Assembly (NCBI RefSeq): GCF_000005505.3
Contig: NC_016134.3
Coordinates: forward strand, 18,458,624-18,522,623
Source: Brachypodium distachyon
Lineage: Eukaryota > Streptophyta > Magnoliopsida > Poales > Poaceae
DNA: 64,000 nt
Direction of reading: 5' to 3'
The notes beneath the pieces are model-generated. The model saw only the letters and a program-made list of their open reading frames with translations, did not search any database and was not told where the DNA came from. A program made the translations under genes and the position numbers. Positions 12,701 to 22,938 of the stretch are shown here, piece after piece (the stretch's first letter is position 1; each line of letters starts with the position of its first letter).

Positions 12701-14706
12701 GCCTTGTCCAAGGTTGTGGTTGTTCTCGCACTCTTCGCAACAACAAGGATTACACTCCACACAATCTAAAATAAAAGGAACACACACAATAAACAGAACA
12801 TTCAATACAAAAGCCATGCGATGATGCACACAAAGGTTACTTCTAAAGTAAAAAGTTTCATTTCTGTTTTGAAAAGTTTTTCAAATGCCTTGGACAGAAT
12901 ATACCACATCAAAGTGGTAATTAATATGCATGATACATGGATAGGATTTAAAACAAAAGATTGTGCGGCTTTTGCAACATAGAGCAATATTTAACTTGTA
13001 TGTCATGATTATACACAAAATAATTTCTTTTCTTGTCCTAATGGACAGAGAACAAGTTTAAATAATTTTACATCAAGATAACATGCTCAAAACTATTTTG
13101 AAACAATTCATTTGAAATTTAAACCATATTCAATCATTCTGTAAATAGCTTCTATCTAAGTTGTTCAAAACTGAAATTAAACAGCGCGAAAATATTCTAC
13201 ACATTGTGACGATTCCAGAAAGGTGCGGATCACAATTTTTGGACAAACGGTTTGAAAGATATGAGGCTTTGAAGTTACAGGAGCTTTTCTGCAAAAATGC
13301 ATTATCAAATTCGGCCGAAATAAAACAAAATAAAAAAAAGATTCCGCCACGTGGCATGGCGGGATTGGCCCGGGGCTAGGGTTTTGGCCGGCAGGGCTAG
13401 CTCGCCGGACGGCGGTGGCGGCGGGCGGCGCGACGGCGCAAGGGCGCGAGCAACGCGGAGGCGGGTCGAGCGGGCGGCGCGGCCAGGCGGAGCGAGAGGC
13501 GGAGGCAGGCGGTGCGCGCGGGCGCGGCGACAGCGGCCGGCACGCGGGGCAGGCGGCAGGCGGCAAGCGGGCGCGGCGCGGGCGGCGGGCAGCCGGCGCT
13601 GGGGAAGAAGGCAGACGGCGGCGGGCAAACTCAAAAGTGAACGCGTCACCGGACGCGCTAGGGAGAGGGGAGAACGGGAAGGTGGTCGGACATGGAAGAA
13701 GCTCACCGGAGCGGCGACCAAACGCGAAGAACGGCGACGACAGAGAGCAACTCTGGCGAGAAATTAATCTCTAACCGAAGCGAAATTGGGCGAGCTGTTT
13801 GGGAAAGTGGAGGAGAAAAGCGAGGGCTTCGGGGTGACGCGCAAGGATTTGGAGTTGGAGGCTCGTGCGCGAAGAAATCGGAACGGAATCGTGGGCGACT
13901 CGGAGTCGTGCAGGGCATGGAATCCGGAGGCAGTTGGAGAAGATGACGCGCGGGTCCCACCGGTCAGTGAGAGAAACCGGGCGGTTCGGGCTGGGCTGGT
14001 CCGGTTCGGTCCGGTTTGACCGGTTTTCTTCGGTTTTTCCTTTTCTTTTATCTATTTTCTGATTTTGCACCTCAAAATTGATTCGGAGCTCCAAATCACT
14101 CCAAATAAAATGCAAATTTTTTTTTAAAATCATTTTTTCATATGATCTAACTTTTGGAACAAGAATTTCCTCAAAATAAAATATTTAAAAATACATTTGC
14201 CTATAAAGTAGCTTTTGGGGCCCTTAGGCTATCAAAGCAAATTATTTTTCAAAATAGTTTCAAAATCTAACTTATGGGATAGCTTTATATATGCACTAAA
14301 TCCCTTTTTACCACAATACCCTCACGGGTTAAAATGCAAATACTCAAAAGCAAGATAAAGGTCCAAAATCAAATAAAGGCATCTTTGCAAAAAAGTTTTC
14401 TGGGTAAATTTTATAGTTTTGAAAGAGTTCAAATGCAAAGGTGACATGATGGTTATGATATGCAATGCATATGAAGAGTTTTGAAAAAATTGGGATGTTA
14501 CAGAGGTGCCATACGTTCGGCATTGAGATCGATCTCATCGAAAATACCACTACGCCAACAACGATCTCGTGATCGTAACGCTTTGTGGTCTACGAGGGTA
14601 TGATGCTCATAATCCTTCTCGTTATTTACATCTAGTAGATATTATCTTGACTCTCTTCCGCACTTCTCGTAGGAAATTTTTTATTTTCCTTGCAACGAAC
14701 CCAACA
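9758..14706 (+). repeat. Solo copia LTR (Angela/BARE-like), interrupted
   Basis: The LTR starts TGTTGGAAATATGTCCTAG and ends CCAACA, with the perfect 5-bp duplication AGATT at 9753-9757 and 14707-14711. The LTR proper is 9758-11304 plus 14508-14706, about 1.75 kb, which fits the Angela/BARE group. A TATA box (TATATAAATA) lies near 11066. There is no internal domain or second LTR, so it is a solo LTR. The interruption is the element at 11305-14502. Confidence 0.9.
11305..14502 (-). repeat. 3.2-kb solo gypsy-like LTR nested in the copia LTR
   Basis: On the plus strand it starts TGAAGCGACCGC and ends GGGATGTTACA; read on the minus strand it starts TGTAACATCCC, a frequent start of grass gypsy LTRs. 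It is flanked by the perfect 5-bp duplication GAGGT at 11300-11304 and 14503-14507. The ends are not repeats of each other, so this is one long LTR and not a complete element. A related copy lies in the other orientation at 40667-43681. A GC-rich zone at 13330-14030 gives long chance frames on both strands with no domain. Confidence 0.75.
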
Positions 14707-14711
14707 AGATT

Positions 14712-15542
14712 AATCTCAAATTCTCTAGGGAACGGACAGCCATAGCCCCGGATCGAAAACAATTAAGAAATGGAAAAGGTGGGCACCACACTGTCGCCAG
14801 ATAGAAAACATTAAACGGAAGTCTCTATATGACTTGTCATCAGTTTCAATTTTGTATTTTCTGGATGAGACTTAAAATGTCTCGTTTTCCAAGACTTCGC
14901 GCCGGCTGGTCTCATGCATCAACCACGCCGGCTTCCAGGAACAAGGGGAATGAAAGACAAAAATCTCCTTAAACTTTTACGAGGGTGTGTACTGAAGCAT
15001 TCCTGACCGAGGATTGCTTTTGGTACACCCATCTATATAACAATATTATAATAAATGTTTTAGGAGGAGAGTTGCACAGAAGAACTTCGGATAAGACAAT
15101 TGCATGTCTTAATTCAAAGTTAGGTGAACGTTTTATTACCGAGAAATCGATATTCAAAATCATTATATTCAGATTTTTTTCTTAAAGCGACGGCCTTCTA
15201 AATTTTCATAGGGATCCCATTTTTATAGAGCCTCAAGGAATTTTCTCTACAGCCCATCGAATAATTTTGATTGATTCTCTCGATCATTTCACCGATACAT
15301 ACAAAATAGCGAGCTAATGAATCCCCTTCTTTTCACCGGCCATTGGACTTTCCAACCAATTCATTTCCCACAACAAAAGGGAAATTCTGTACCTAGGTAG
15401 TCCGATCCTTTCTAGTGCCAGTGCGTTTTATCCACTGCTGATCGATCTAGATGTGGTTTCATCGAATAGTACATGTAAAACCGGCCGTTATACAATTCCA
15501 TGCACCTTTCTCGGGCTGTGCACAGGGGTCGCCGCGTGATTA
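14712..15542. other. Non-genic interval, nothing recognised
   Basis: This unique-looking sequence runs from the right flank of the copia solo LTR to the next MITE. Reading frames are short and show no known domain. I see no repeat structure. Confidence 0.4.
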
Positions 15543-15732
15543 GCATGTACGATACAAGGTGCTAAGACAGGTGCTTACGAAAATAAACCAAATACTTTTT
15601 TAAGCACCAGTGCTTATTTGTATAGAGGAGGTGCCAAGTTAGACATCTGCTTAGTCTAAATAAGCATCGGTGCTTAACAAAAACCGGTTAATTTTTCTAA
15701 ACACCCACCTAGGCATCTTGCATTGTACATGC
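15543..15732. mobile_element. Tourist-like MITE
   Basis: A 190-bp element with imperfect terminal inverted repeats of about 47 bp, beginning GCATGTACGATACAAG on the left and GCATGTACAATGCAAG on the reverse right. It is flanked by TTA on both sides (15540-15542, 15733-15735), the duplication typical of PIF/Harbinger-derived Tourist elements. The inside contains near-palindromes around AAGCACCAGTGCTT. Confidence 0.75.
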
Positions 15733-15870
15733 TTAGGAGTCCGATGCCTCAAGCGGTTCTGCACGTCAAAGAAGTATTAGACGGGCATTTAGTTAGCTGG
15801 TTTTAGCGCCTGTGGCATTGGACAGATTTGTTGTCGTCCAAACGCTTGATGACGTAACGTTCCCGAAGCG

Positions 15871-16752
15871 TGCCATCTTCATCAGGCCCCTGCTCCGTTT
15901 TTAAGAGCCGAAACAAAAAAATCATGTTTAGCAGGACCCCTCCTAAGGTCCCGAAAGTGGAAAGGCCCTTATATTTACCTCCCAAGCCCTCATTCACAGG
16001 GGCTTCCAAGGGAGGCCCCTACTCTTGCCACGTCAGCTTTCCATCTGCATGCCTCCCTTCGTCCTCCCGTGACAGAACCCGTTGCCCAGCTCCTCCGGCC
16101 GCTTCCCCTCGTCGGCGGCAAATCCCGCCGCCACCTCCACCCCAACGCCCTCGCCTGCACCGCACCACCCTAGCCGCCGCCCTGCAGGTCCTTTGCTTCC
16201 ACGCCGACGGCCTGCACGACCTCGCATCGCACCCGGCCGTGCTTGCTGGCGCCCTCACGTGCCTCTCCTCTACTTCCCAAGGCTGCACCGGTGCCCCTTG
16301 GCCGCGACCGCCGGCCTCCGCTCCGCCTCGGCGCCGCCACACAAGGCCACCCCTGCCTTTCCTCTGATGCCCGCGTTCCCCTGCTATGCCTCCGCACGGC
16401 CCGCCTGCACGGTGGCGCCCGCCGGCCCCCACTCTGCCTCCACGCAGCGGGCCTGCTCCTTGCCCCCCCCCCCCCCACCGGCGGTGCTCTATTTGGCGCC
16501 CCATCTCCTCTGTGAATTGCATGTGATGTTGTGGGGAAAATGAGACCAAAGGAAGAAGATGAGAGGAGAAAAAAAAGAAATGACCCACTGACATGTGGGT
16601 CCCACTAGTCAGTGTAATAGCAAAACTAAATAGGGGCTGATATTAGGGGCTACTGCTGAAGATTGAGTTGAAATAGGGGCTAAAAAATTCAAAGAGAAGC
16701 CCCTAAACAACAGTAGGGGCCATGTTTTAAGGCCACTGCTGAAGATGCTCTT
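15871..16752. mobile_element. Nonautonomous DNA transposon with GC-rich core
   Basis: The ends are imperfect inverted matches: GCCATCTTCATCAGGCCCCT on the left, GCATCTTCAGCAGTGGCC on the reverse right. Several AGGGGC-type subterminal motifs occur (REPEATED as GGGGCTGATATTAGGGGC on the right). The core (16030-16520) is GC-rich with a C12 run near 16461-16472. No target-site duplication was recognised and no transposase is encoded. The superfamily is unknown. Confidence 0.45.
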
Positions 16753-16755
16753 ATT

Positions 16756-17755
16756 CCTTTCTCTACAAATTCAATAAGCCAACGGGCATCAATCCGCGGC
16801 CAAAGAAACTGAATCCAGTCATTCGTAGAGAGCGCATCATGCACGGATCATCATATTGCTTATTTCTGGAAGCGTGATACACATAAGGGAAGCAGTCCAG
16901 TAACGGCAGGTATCGCACAGTGGCACCCGGGGTACCACCGCTACCTAACGCGTGGGTCGTTCCACGTGCTTCCCGCAAGGACAGCACCCTGGGTAGCACC
17001 GCTCGAGCTGCCCGGAAAGTCACCGGCCCAGCAGGACTAGCCGAGCTGCGGGGGTTACCCCGGAAGGCGGCAAGGGAATCTTGGTCAGAACGCCCCCCGG
17101 GAAGGTCACTTGCTGGGAGGGTGTTCCCGGGCACTAGCGCCTACGACAGGGCCGGTGCCCAGCAGGCAGAGCGTCTGCGCCATGTGGCCGCCCTGGCAGG
17201 CTACCTGTGTGCGGGACTCATCAGGGCGAGGAGTGTGGCACGAGCATTAAGTGCTTCGACAGAAGGGTGGTTCCTTGTCAAGTCAGCCCACAGTGAGTGG
17301 CTCTCTGTGAATCCAAGGTACATACTGTCCTGGGTACAGTGCTTTGGAGGGCAAGCTGCCTAGGGTCTAAGCTCGACACTTTCACCCATGCATCGAAGCA
17401 CCTGTGGTATCCCCTTGAGTATAAAAGGAGGACCATCGCCAACGGTCGGAGGGTGGGGTTCGGTTGTTACTAGATTTATCCCAGCAATAGCAAGTAGCAC
17501 TTAGTAGGAAAGGAGGGAGCTCCCGGGGACTCCCCCGGCAACTTGTAAACCTGAGTTAGTTGGCTACTACAAGCTTAGAAGCAGGACGTAGGGTTTTGCA
17601 CCTCAGGGTGGCCTAAACCTAGGGAACATGGTCTTGTGCATCTTCACGCTTGACATTGGCCTCGCCGGCGATCGCCGGAGCGATCCCCAACGCCCACTGC
17701 CGAACCAAAATGGGGGTGCCTCGCATCCCCGGTGTCTAAGCCCCAGGCTACAACA
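16756..17755 (+). repeat. 5' LTR remnant of the Tat-type element
   Basis: It ends in CTACAACA just before the primer site. A TATA box (TATAAAAG) is at 17420-17427. The left border is not defined and is probably lost at the preceding transposon. Confidence 0.6.
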
Positions 17756-17757
17756 TC

Positions 17758-17776
17758 TGGCGCGCCAGGTAGGGGG
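17758..17776 (+). other. Retrotransposon primer-binding site
   Basis: TGGCGCGCCAGGTAGGGGG sits two bases after the LTR end. A TGG-starting site of this kind after an LTR is where a host tRNA primes minus-strand DNA synthesis. The tRNA species is not assigned here. Confidence 0.65.
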
Positions 17777-17864
17777 TTGCGTGTGGAGAGCTCGCCGGTG
17801 ACCGCCGGCGCCATCGTCTGCAGATACGTCAGCTTCGTCTTCTCTGACGACAGAATCCGTCGCC

Positions 17865-19980
17865 ATGCCCCCCAAGCGGGCTGACGACCCCCGGATCGAC
17901 CCGCATGGTGCCCCAGCGGCGCACACGTGATCACACCACGTGCAGCCCACCTCGCAGGGCCAGGAGAACCCCGAGCCCTCCCGGATGCAGCAACAGCCGC
18001 TGAAGTGGTTGCACGTGCCGATCACTTTCAGCCCCGACGATCACCCAGCTCGGCAGCTGGGGTCAGGTGTTTTGCCCTTCGTGGTCTCACCGATCATCAA
18101 CAACATGACGGTGACCAAGGTGCTGGTGGACAACGGAGCAGGGTTAAACCTCATGTCTGCCAGGTTGGTGGAGATGCTTCAGCTGCCGCTGGAGCAGATG
18201 AAGCCCACCGACCCATTCCGGGGAGTGAACCCCGGGATCGTGCGCCCCCTGGGGCGCATCACGCTACCGATTACCTTCGGGTCCCGGGAAGCGTTTCGGA
18301 CCGAGCACCTCGTGTTCGACGTGGGTCATACCCATTGCTGTACAACGGGATCCTTGGTCGGCCGGCGCTAATCAAGTTCATGGTGGCAACTCATTGCGCC
18401 TACGATGTGATGAAGATGCCGTCCACGTACGGAGTTCTCTCCATCAAGTGCGACCTCAAGGACGCGGCTTCGTGTGTCGGCGAGGTCGTCAAGGCCGCCG
18501 CCGTAGCCGATTCCAGTGACGAAGGCGTCACCGGAAGCGAAGGCTCGCTGCCGGGCAACTGCCCCGCAACGAAGAAGGCTCGTGTTACCCCGCAGCAGCT
18601 TGCCGGGGGAAGCACAAGCTCGAGCTCGCGCTCCGGCAAGGGCCAGAAGCTCAAGGAGGAGGCCGCCAAGGTGAAGAAGGTGCCCCTCCAGGCCGGCAAC
18701 GAGGAGCGCACCGTCACCATCGGTGCGAACCTCCATGCCAAATAGGAAAGCGCTCTCATCACTTTCCTCCGGGAGAACACCGACGTGTTCGCTTGGGAAC
18801 CATCGGATCTTCCCGGAGTCCCTAGGGAGGTAATCGAGCATCGGCTTGCCGTGCGTCCAGACGCCCGCCCCGTCAAGCAGAAGATCCGCCAGCAAGCACA
18901 GGAGCGCAAAGACTTCATCAAGCAAGAAGTGGACAAGCTGAAGGCTGCGGGGGCTCTCAGGGAAGTACTGTACCCCACTTGGTTAGCAAATCCAGTTGTA
19001 GTGCCCAAGGGGAGAATAAATTACGCATGTGTGTTGATTTTACCAATCTTAATCGTGCATGTCCAAAAGACCCTTTCCATGTACCTCGCATTGATCAAAT
19101 AGTAGATTCCACTGCCGGTTGCGATTTGTTGTGCTTTTTGGATGCTTTTTCTGGCTACCATCAGATCAAGATGGCAGTCGAGGACGAGGAAAAAACGGCG
19201 TTCATCACCCCGGTTGGCTGTTACTGCTACACATGCATGCCTTTCGGGTTGGAAAACACGGGGTCGACATTCCAGCGTGCATTGCGCGAGTGTTTGGGAC
19301 CCAGCTAGGCCGGAACATTGAGGCCTAAATGGATGATATCGTCATCAAGACAAAGCGTGGGGACTCGTTTATTGATGACTTGCGGGAGACATTTGATAAT
19401 CTCCGCAGGATTAAGCTCAAGTTGAACCCTGAGAAATGCATTTTTGGTGTAGACTCGGGGCAACTTCTGAGCTTCTTGGTTTCGCACAGGGGGATTCAGG
19501 CCAACCCAAAGAATATAGAAGCTATCGAGAAGATGGAGGCTTCCCGCAGGGTGAAGGACGTTCAGCGCCTCAACGGCTGCGTAGTCGCGCTGGGGCGTTT
19601 CATCTCAAGGCTGGGCGAACGCGCCCTGCCTTTCTTCAAGGTGATGAAGAAAAAGGGCCCAATCGATTGGACCCCTGAGGTTGAGACGGCATTCAAGAAT
19701 CTCAAACAGTACCTGAAGTCGCCGCCAATCCTCGTCGCCCCCAAGCCAGGCGAGCCGCTGCTACTATACATAGCGGCGACTGACCAGGTGGTCAGCTCGG
19801 TGCTTGTTGCCGAGAAAGAAGAAGATCTCCCGAGGGCTAAGCTTGCGGGCCAGGGGGCTGAGTCAGCCCCGGAAACCGCCTCGGACCCGGGAATCGTCGT
19901 CGAGCCGGCGGCACTAACACCGCGCAAGCGGCTCGTGCAACACCCGTTGTACTTTGCTTCACCCAGGGGTCGAACGCGGG
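17865..19980 (+). pseudogene. Tat-type gypsy protease-RT, frameshifted and truncated
   Basis: The protease region reads PITFSPDDHPARQ... with KVLVDNGAGLNLM at about 18120; it continues in another frame from about 18330 (YNGILGRPALIKFM). The RT begins with FAWEPSDLPGVPREVIEH (18788), shifts frame near 19015, and again near 19300. The catalytic YVDD box reads stop-M-D-D at 19327-19338 because the Tyr codon is TAA. Thumb and connection follow (LKLNPEKCIFGV, FISRLGERALPFF) to about 19960, where similarity stops at VQHPLYFAS. Nearly all gag is deleted: only about 220 bp separate the primer site from the protease domain. Cannot make active enzyme. Confidence 0.85.
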
Positions 19981-19988
19981 TGTTGGTC

Positions 19989-20774
19989 TCAGGATGCCGT
20001 TGGGGAGGGTATGGGTTTACCCGGTGTTTGCCTTCCCAGTACCCATTGAACGCAATCCCCAAATCTACCCTTCCCATAATTTATCCATTATCCGTTTTAC
20101 CCATACCCAGAAAGATAGAACACAAATTGGATCCAACATTTGTGATCTCGATCACAGAACATATCACCAAGAAATAATCAGAAACAATCGAATCAACTTT
20201 GATAAGGTGCAGATCGAAGAAGAAGAAGAAGAAGAAGAAGAAGAAGAAAGAAAGAAAAAATGAATTCCCAAAACTGGATCGAGAGGCATCATTCAGGCCG
20301 CCGAACTTCCTCCATGGCCGGCCATCACGGCCTGCGGCGGGGGCGGCATGAGGGACGTCAACGGTGAGGGAGGACCGTCCCCCCCCCCCCCCCCCACCCT
20401 CCCCCCTTTGCTGCTCCTCCTCCCTGCGCTTCGCCATGGACACATCCCTCTCTGAACATGCCGCTACGGCACCCACCTGACGAAGAACGAGGCCTGAGCT
20501 CTGTGCGGGGATAGAAGGGGGAAGGGCAAGTCACAGGGAAGTGGGCGGCCGGCGGCACACAAGGGTGGAGGAGCACGGCGGCCGGCGGCGCACAGGGACG
20601 GAGCAAAACTCGCCCAGGCGGTGGTTGGATTGTTGGATTTGGAGAAGGGGAACGACGTGCGGTCTCTCGAGCAGTCTTGATGGGTATTACCCACACCAAA
20701 ACATTGCCCATACCCGACCCAAACGTTTGGGTATGGATAAGGGAACGGGTATTGGATACCCACCGGCATCCTGA
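19989..20774. mobile_element. hAT-like nonautonomous element
   Basis: A 786-bp element with ends TCAGGATGCCG and CGGCATCCTGA, flanked by a perfect 8-bp direct repeat TGTTGGTC (19981-19988 and 20775-20782), the hallmark size of hAT insertions. Subterminal GGGTATGGG/TACCC motifs recur at both ends. Inside are a (GAA)n run at about 20217-20250 and a poly-C run near 20381-20395. No transposase is encoded. It sits at the broken end of the Tat-type element. Confidence 0.85.
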
Positions 20775-20825
20775 TGTTGGTCCAAGAGGTGCTCGCAATA
20801 CCAATGTCTAACATCAAGACTTAAA

Positions 20826-21693
20826 GCCTGTTTGGTACAGCTCGACTTCACAGCTTCACCACTAAAATAGGTGAAGTTGTCCCAAACATCATAAACTTCA
20901 CATGTTAGGTGAACTGGAGCTGTGAAATGGAGTCAAGAAAGAGATGCTTCACCTGCTCCACTTCACCTAAAGTTGAGATAAATTACCCACCATTAGTTAA
21001 CACAAACTGTTATCCTCAAGTCCCAGCCCCCGACTCTTCGCGTCTCCCTCGTATCGACAGAGACAGAGAATCCCATGGCGGCTCATCTCCAACACCTAGC
21101 CTGCCGCGCTCCGTCTCCGGCGAGCCCGTCGCGCAACATCTCCGGCGAGCCAACTGCTGATGCGCCACCGTGCGAATTCGTCGCCGTCTGCTACTCCTGA
21201 CTTCTACTACTCGCTGAGTTCGCAGGACCTTGCCGCCGGGCGCCCGTTAAGCAAGGCCTTTCTTCTATGTGATTCCTTTTCTCCGTCGATTGCTCCTGGA
21301 ACCAGAAGGCATCGGGCTTTTTTCTCCGTTTTGTTTAGATCTGCGATTGTGTTCATAGTTGGGTTATAAAAATTGATGGGGGTTCATTTTCTAAAGCAAA
21401 CAAGTCGTCTCTTTGATGTATCTACACAACACGTGAAACACAAAATAGAAGTACATGCAAATAATCGATCAGCAGTAGCTGTATTAGTCGGCCACGTTCA
21501 TCAATTCATAGATACTTGGCTGATCGAACCAACAGCAGCAAAGAAAAAGATACAGAAAAAAAAGGGTTTGGCAGTCTGGAGCTGGTTGGTGATTGGTGTG
21601 CCAAACACATTTATCAGGTGGAGTAGAGCTGAGGTGGAGTGGAGTTTAGAGGTGAAGTGAAGTTTAAGTAGAGTGAAGCCCTCCCAAACAGGC
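20826..21693 (+). mobile_element. Nonautonomous DNA element with GCCTGTTTGG ends
   Basis: The left end reads AGCCTGTTTGG and the right end CCAAACAGGC. Subterminal repeats of GGTGAAG and GTGGAG (inverted as CTTCACC, CTCCAC) mark both arms. The core (about 21010-21370) is GC-rich and resembles a captured 5' gene region, but I recognise no protein. TAA near both ends may be the duplication. A second copy in reverse orientation is at 45963-46590. Confidence 0.65.
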
Positions 21694-22013
21694 CCATAAT
21701 GTCAACATCCAAATATAATTTTTATTAAATCTATCATATGATATATACTTTCATAGTATGATACATTTTTGTGTATGAGTTAAGTACAATATAGGTCCTA
21801 ATCTTTTTTTTAAATGCCAAGTTAGTTCCAAAACTTTTAAAATGTGTTTTTGGGTCCTAATAGTTTCATAAGTTTTCATCCGACGTTCTAATGGTGTTTG
21901 TGCGCGCATGATATGTTGACGTGGCCAGCCACGTGCCCTAGGCCCACCTGTCGAATCCTCCTTTCCAACCCACCATGGGACTTGGGAAGCAATAAGCATA
22001 TCTGCATGACACG
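21694..22013. other. Non-genic interval with transposon-like text
   Basis: The stretch at about 21780-21980 (GGTCCTAATCTTTT, GTTGACGTGGCCAGCCACGTG) resembles terminal parts of grass DNA elements, but no paired end was found. Confidence 0.3.
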
Positions 22014-22395
22014 GGTTGGGAAGAACTAAATGTAGAAAGCTAGCTTCAACCCCGCCACTGGTTTGGCGGCATGGGGAGCAATTGTCCAAAACGAACATAA
22101 AGTGGTGGTTGTGTCGGCTTGAAATGTAATTGGTCTTTCTCAAAATGCATAGTTGGCTGAAGCAACGTGAAAGGCATCAAGTCAGTAGAGACCTTCTCCA
22201 CGCTTACTCTTGTCATAGAAAGCGACCGCCAATCGCTTAATATGCAATCAAACTTGGGTCTCAAGACAAATCGCTCATCCTTTCGGTTATTGCTGAAATT
22301 CTCCACCATGCCCCCATTCGATCCAGACATTTCCTTTCAGTTTACCCCATACGGCGCGAACAATTGTGTGGCGCATGAACTTGCTATGGGGTAAG
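22014..22395 (+). pseudogene. RNase H-like domain relic (RVT_3 type)
   Basis: Conceptual translation from 22014 gives GWEELNVESSFNPATGLAAWGA, 22 residues long, shown here as NVESSFNPATGLAAWGA, then VVVVSA, then a stop. From about 22150, in another frame, come KGIKSVETFSTLTLVIESDR and ANNCVAHELA. These match the start (LNVDASF-type), middle (ESD) and end (NxxAHELA) of the plant RNase H-like domain found in LINE-derived and zinc-knuckle proteins. In-frame stops and a shift show that it is dead. Confidence 0.6.
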
Positions 22396-22485
22396 TCTTG
22401 AATGTCGAGATATAGAAAAAATCATGATGACTGATATGCACCGGTACATTCGCAGAGAGTTTCGAAGTATGAACAATCCTTACTG

Positions 22486-22938
22486 AATTTAATGCACGCT
22501 ATCAACGAGATCCTGCATGGGCGCAAGCAGAAGCTGATGTGGCACCGCGAATGCACAAATAGCGCACACGTCAACACAGGTGGGCCAAGTATTAATAAAG
22601 TATAGTACAACATCATAGCTATCTACTCCCTCCGATTCATATTAATTGCCTCAAATTTGTTTAAATATGGCCTCTACTTCATCCGACCGGTATTACTTGT
22701 CTCTATATGTAAAAAACATCTAGATACGTGTAATATTTCGAGGAAGTATTAAATTGGCTATATACGACACAGTTGGCTCAATTATTATTAATCTTGCTGT
22801 AAGCCGACGGAGAAATATACGGTCTCTTCAATATTTAATGCACTCTGTCAACGAGATGCTACATGCACGCAAGCCCTTAGAAGCTGATGTGGCACCGCGA
22901 GCGCACAAGTAGCCCACACGACACCACAGGTGGCCCCA
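22486..22938. repeat. Direct duplication of about 100 bp flanking a MITE, upstream of mannosidase copy 1
   Basis: Copies at about 22486-22585 and 22831-22938 share AAGCTGATGTGGCACCGCGA and surrounding text (ATTTAATGCAC, CAACGAGAT). The second copy ends about 95 bp before the ATG of mannosidase copy 1, so it lies in its promoter or 5' leader. Confidence 0.75.
22626..22746. mobile_element. Stowaway-like MITE, rearranged
   Basis: It starts CTCCCTCCGATTCATATTAA after TA and ends GAGGAAG before TA. The usual right arm is missing, and the middle contains a second MITE-like start (CTTCATCCGACC), so it is a deleted or composite copy. Confidence 0.55.

Larger units (their letters stand above)
16756..19980 (+). 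mobile_element. Tat-type Ty3/gypsy remnant: partial LTR, primer site, deleted gag, truncated pol
   Basis: Left to right: the end of a 5' LTR (to about 17755), a primer-binding site at 17758, a start of gag (ATG 17865) that breaks after about 70 nt, then protease and reverse transcriptase in several frames, ending abruptly in the first part of RNase H near 19970. Integrase and 3' LTR are missing. Confidence 0.85.

Noticed and set aside
13177..14133. Several frames over 100 codons on both strands
   Set aside because: All lie in the GC-rich part of the nested gypsy-like LTR, overlap each other, and are Ala/Arg/Gly-rich without motifs.
16019..16594. Minus-strand frame of 191 codons
   Set aside because: Inside a nonautonomous transposon core with a poly-C run; low-complexity composition and no conserved domain.
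18368..19008. Minus-strand frames of 185 and 202 codons
   Set aside because: Antisense shadows of the gypsy protease-RT region.
20081..20817. Minus-strand frames of 117-148 codons
   Set aside because: Within the hAT-like element; the frames translate simple-sequence runs (GAA, poly-C).
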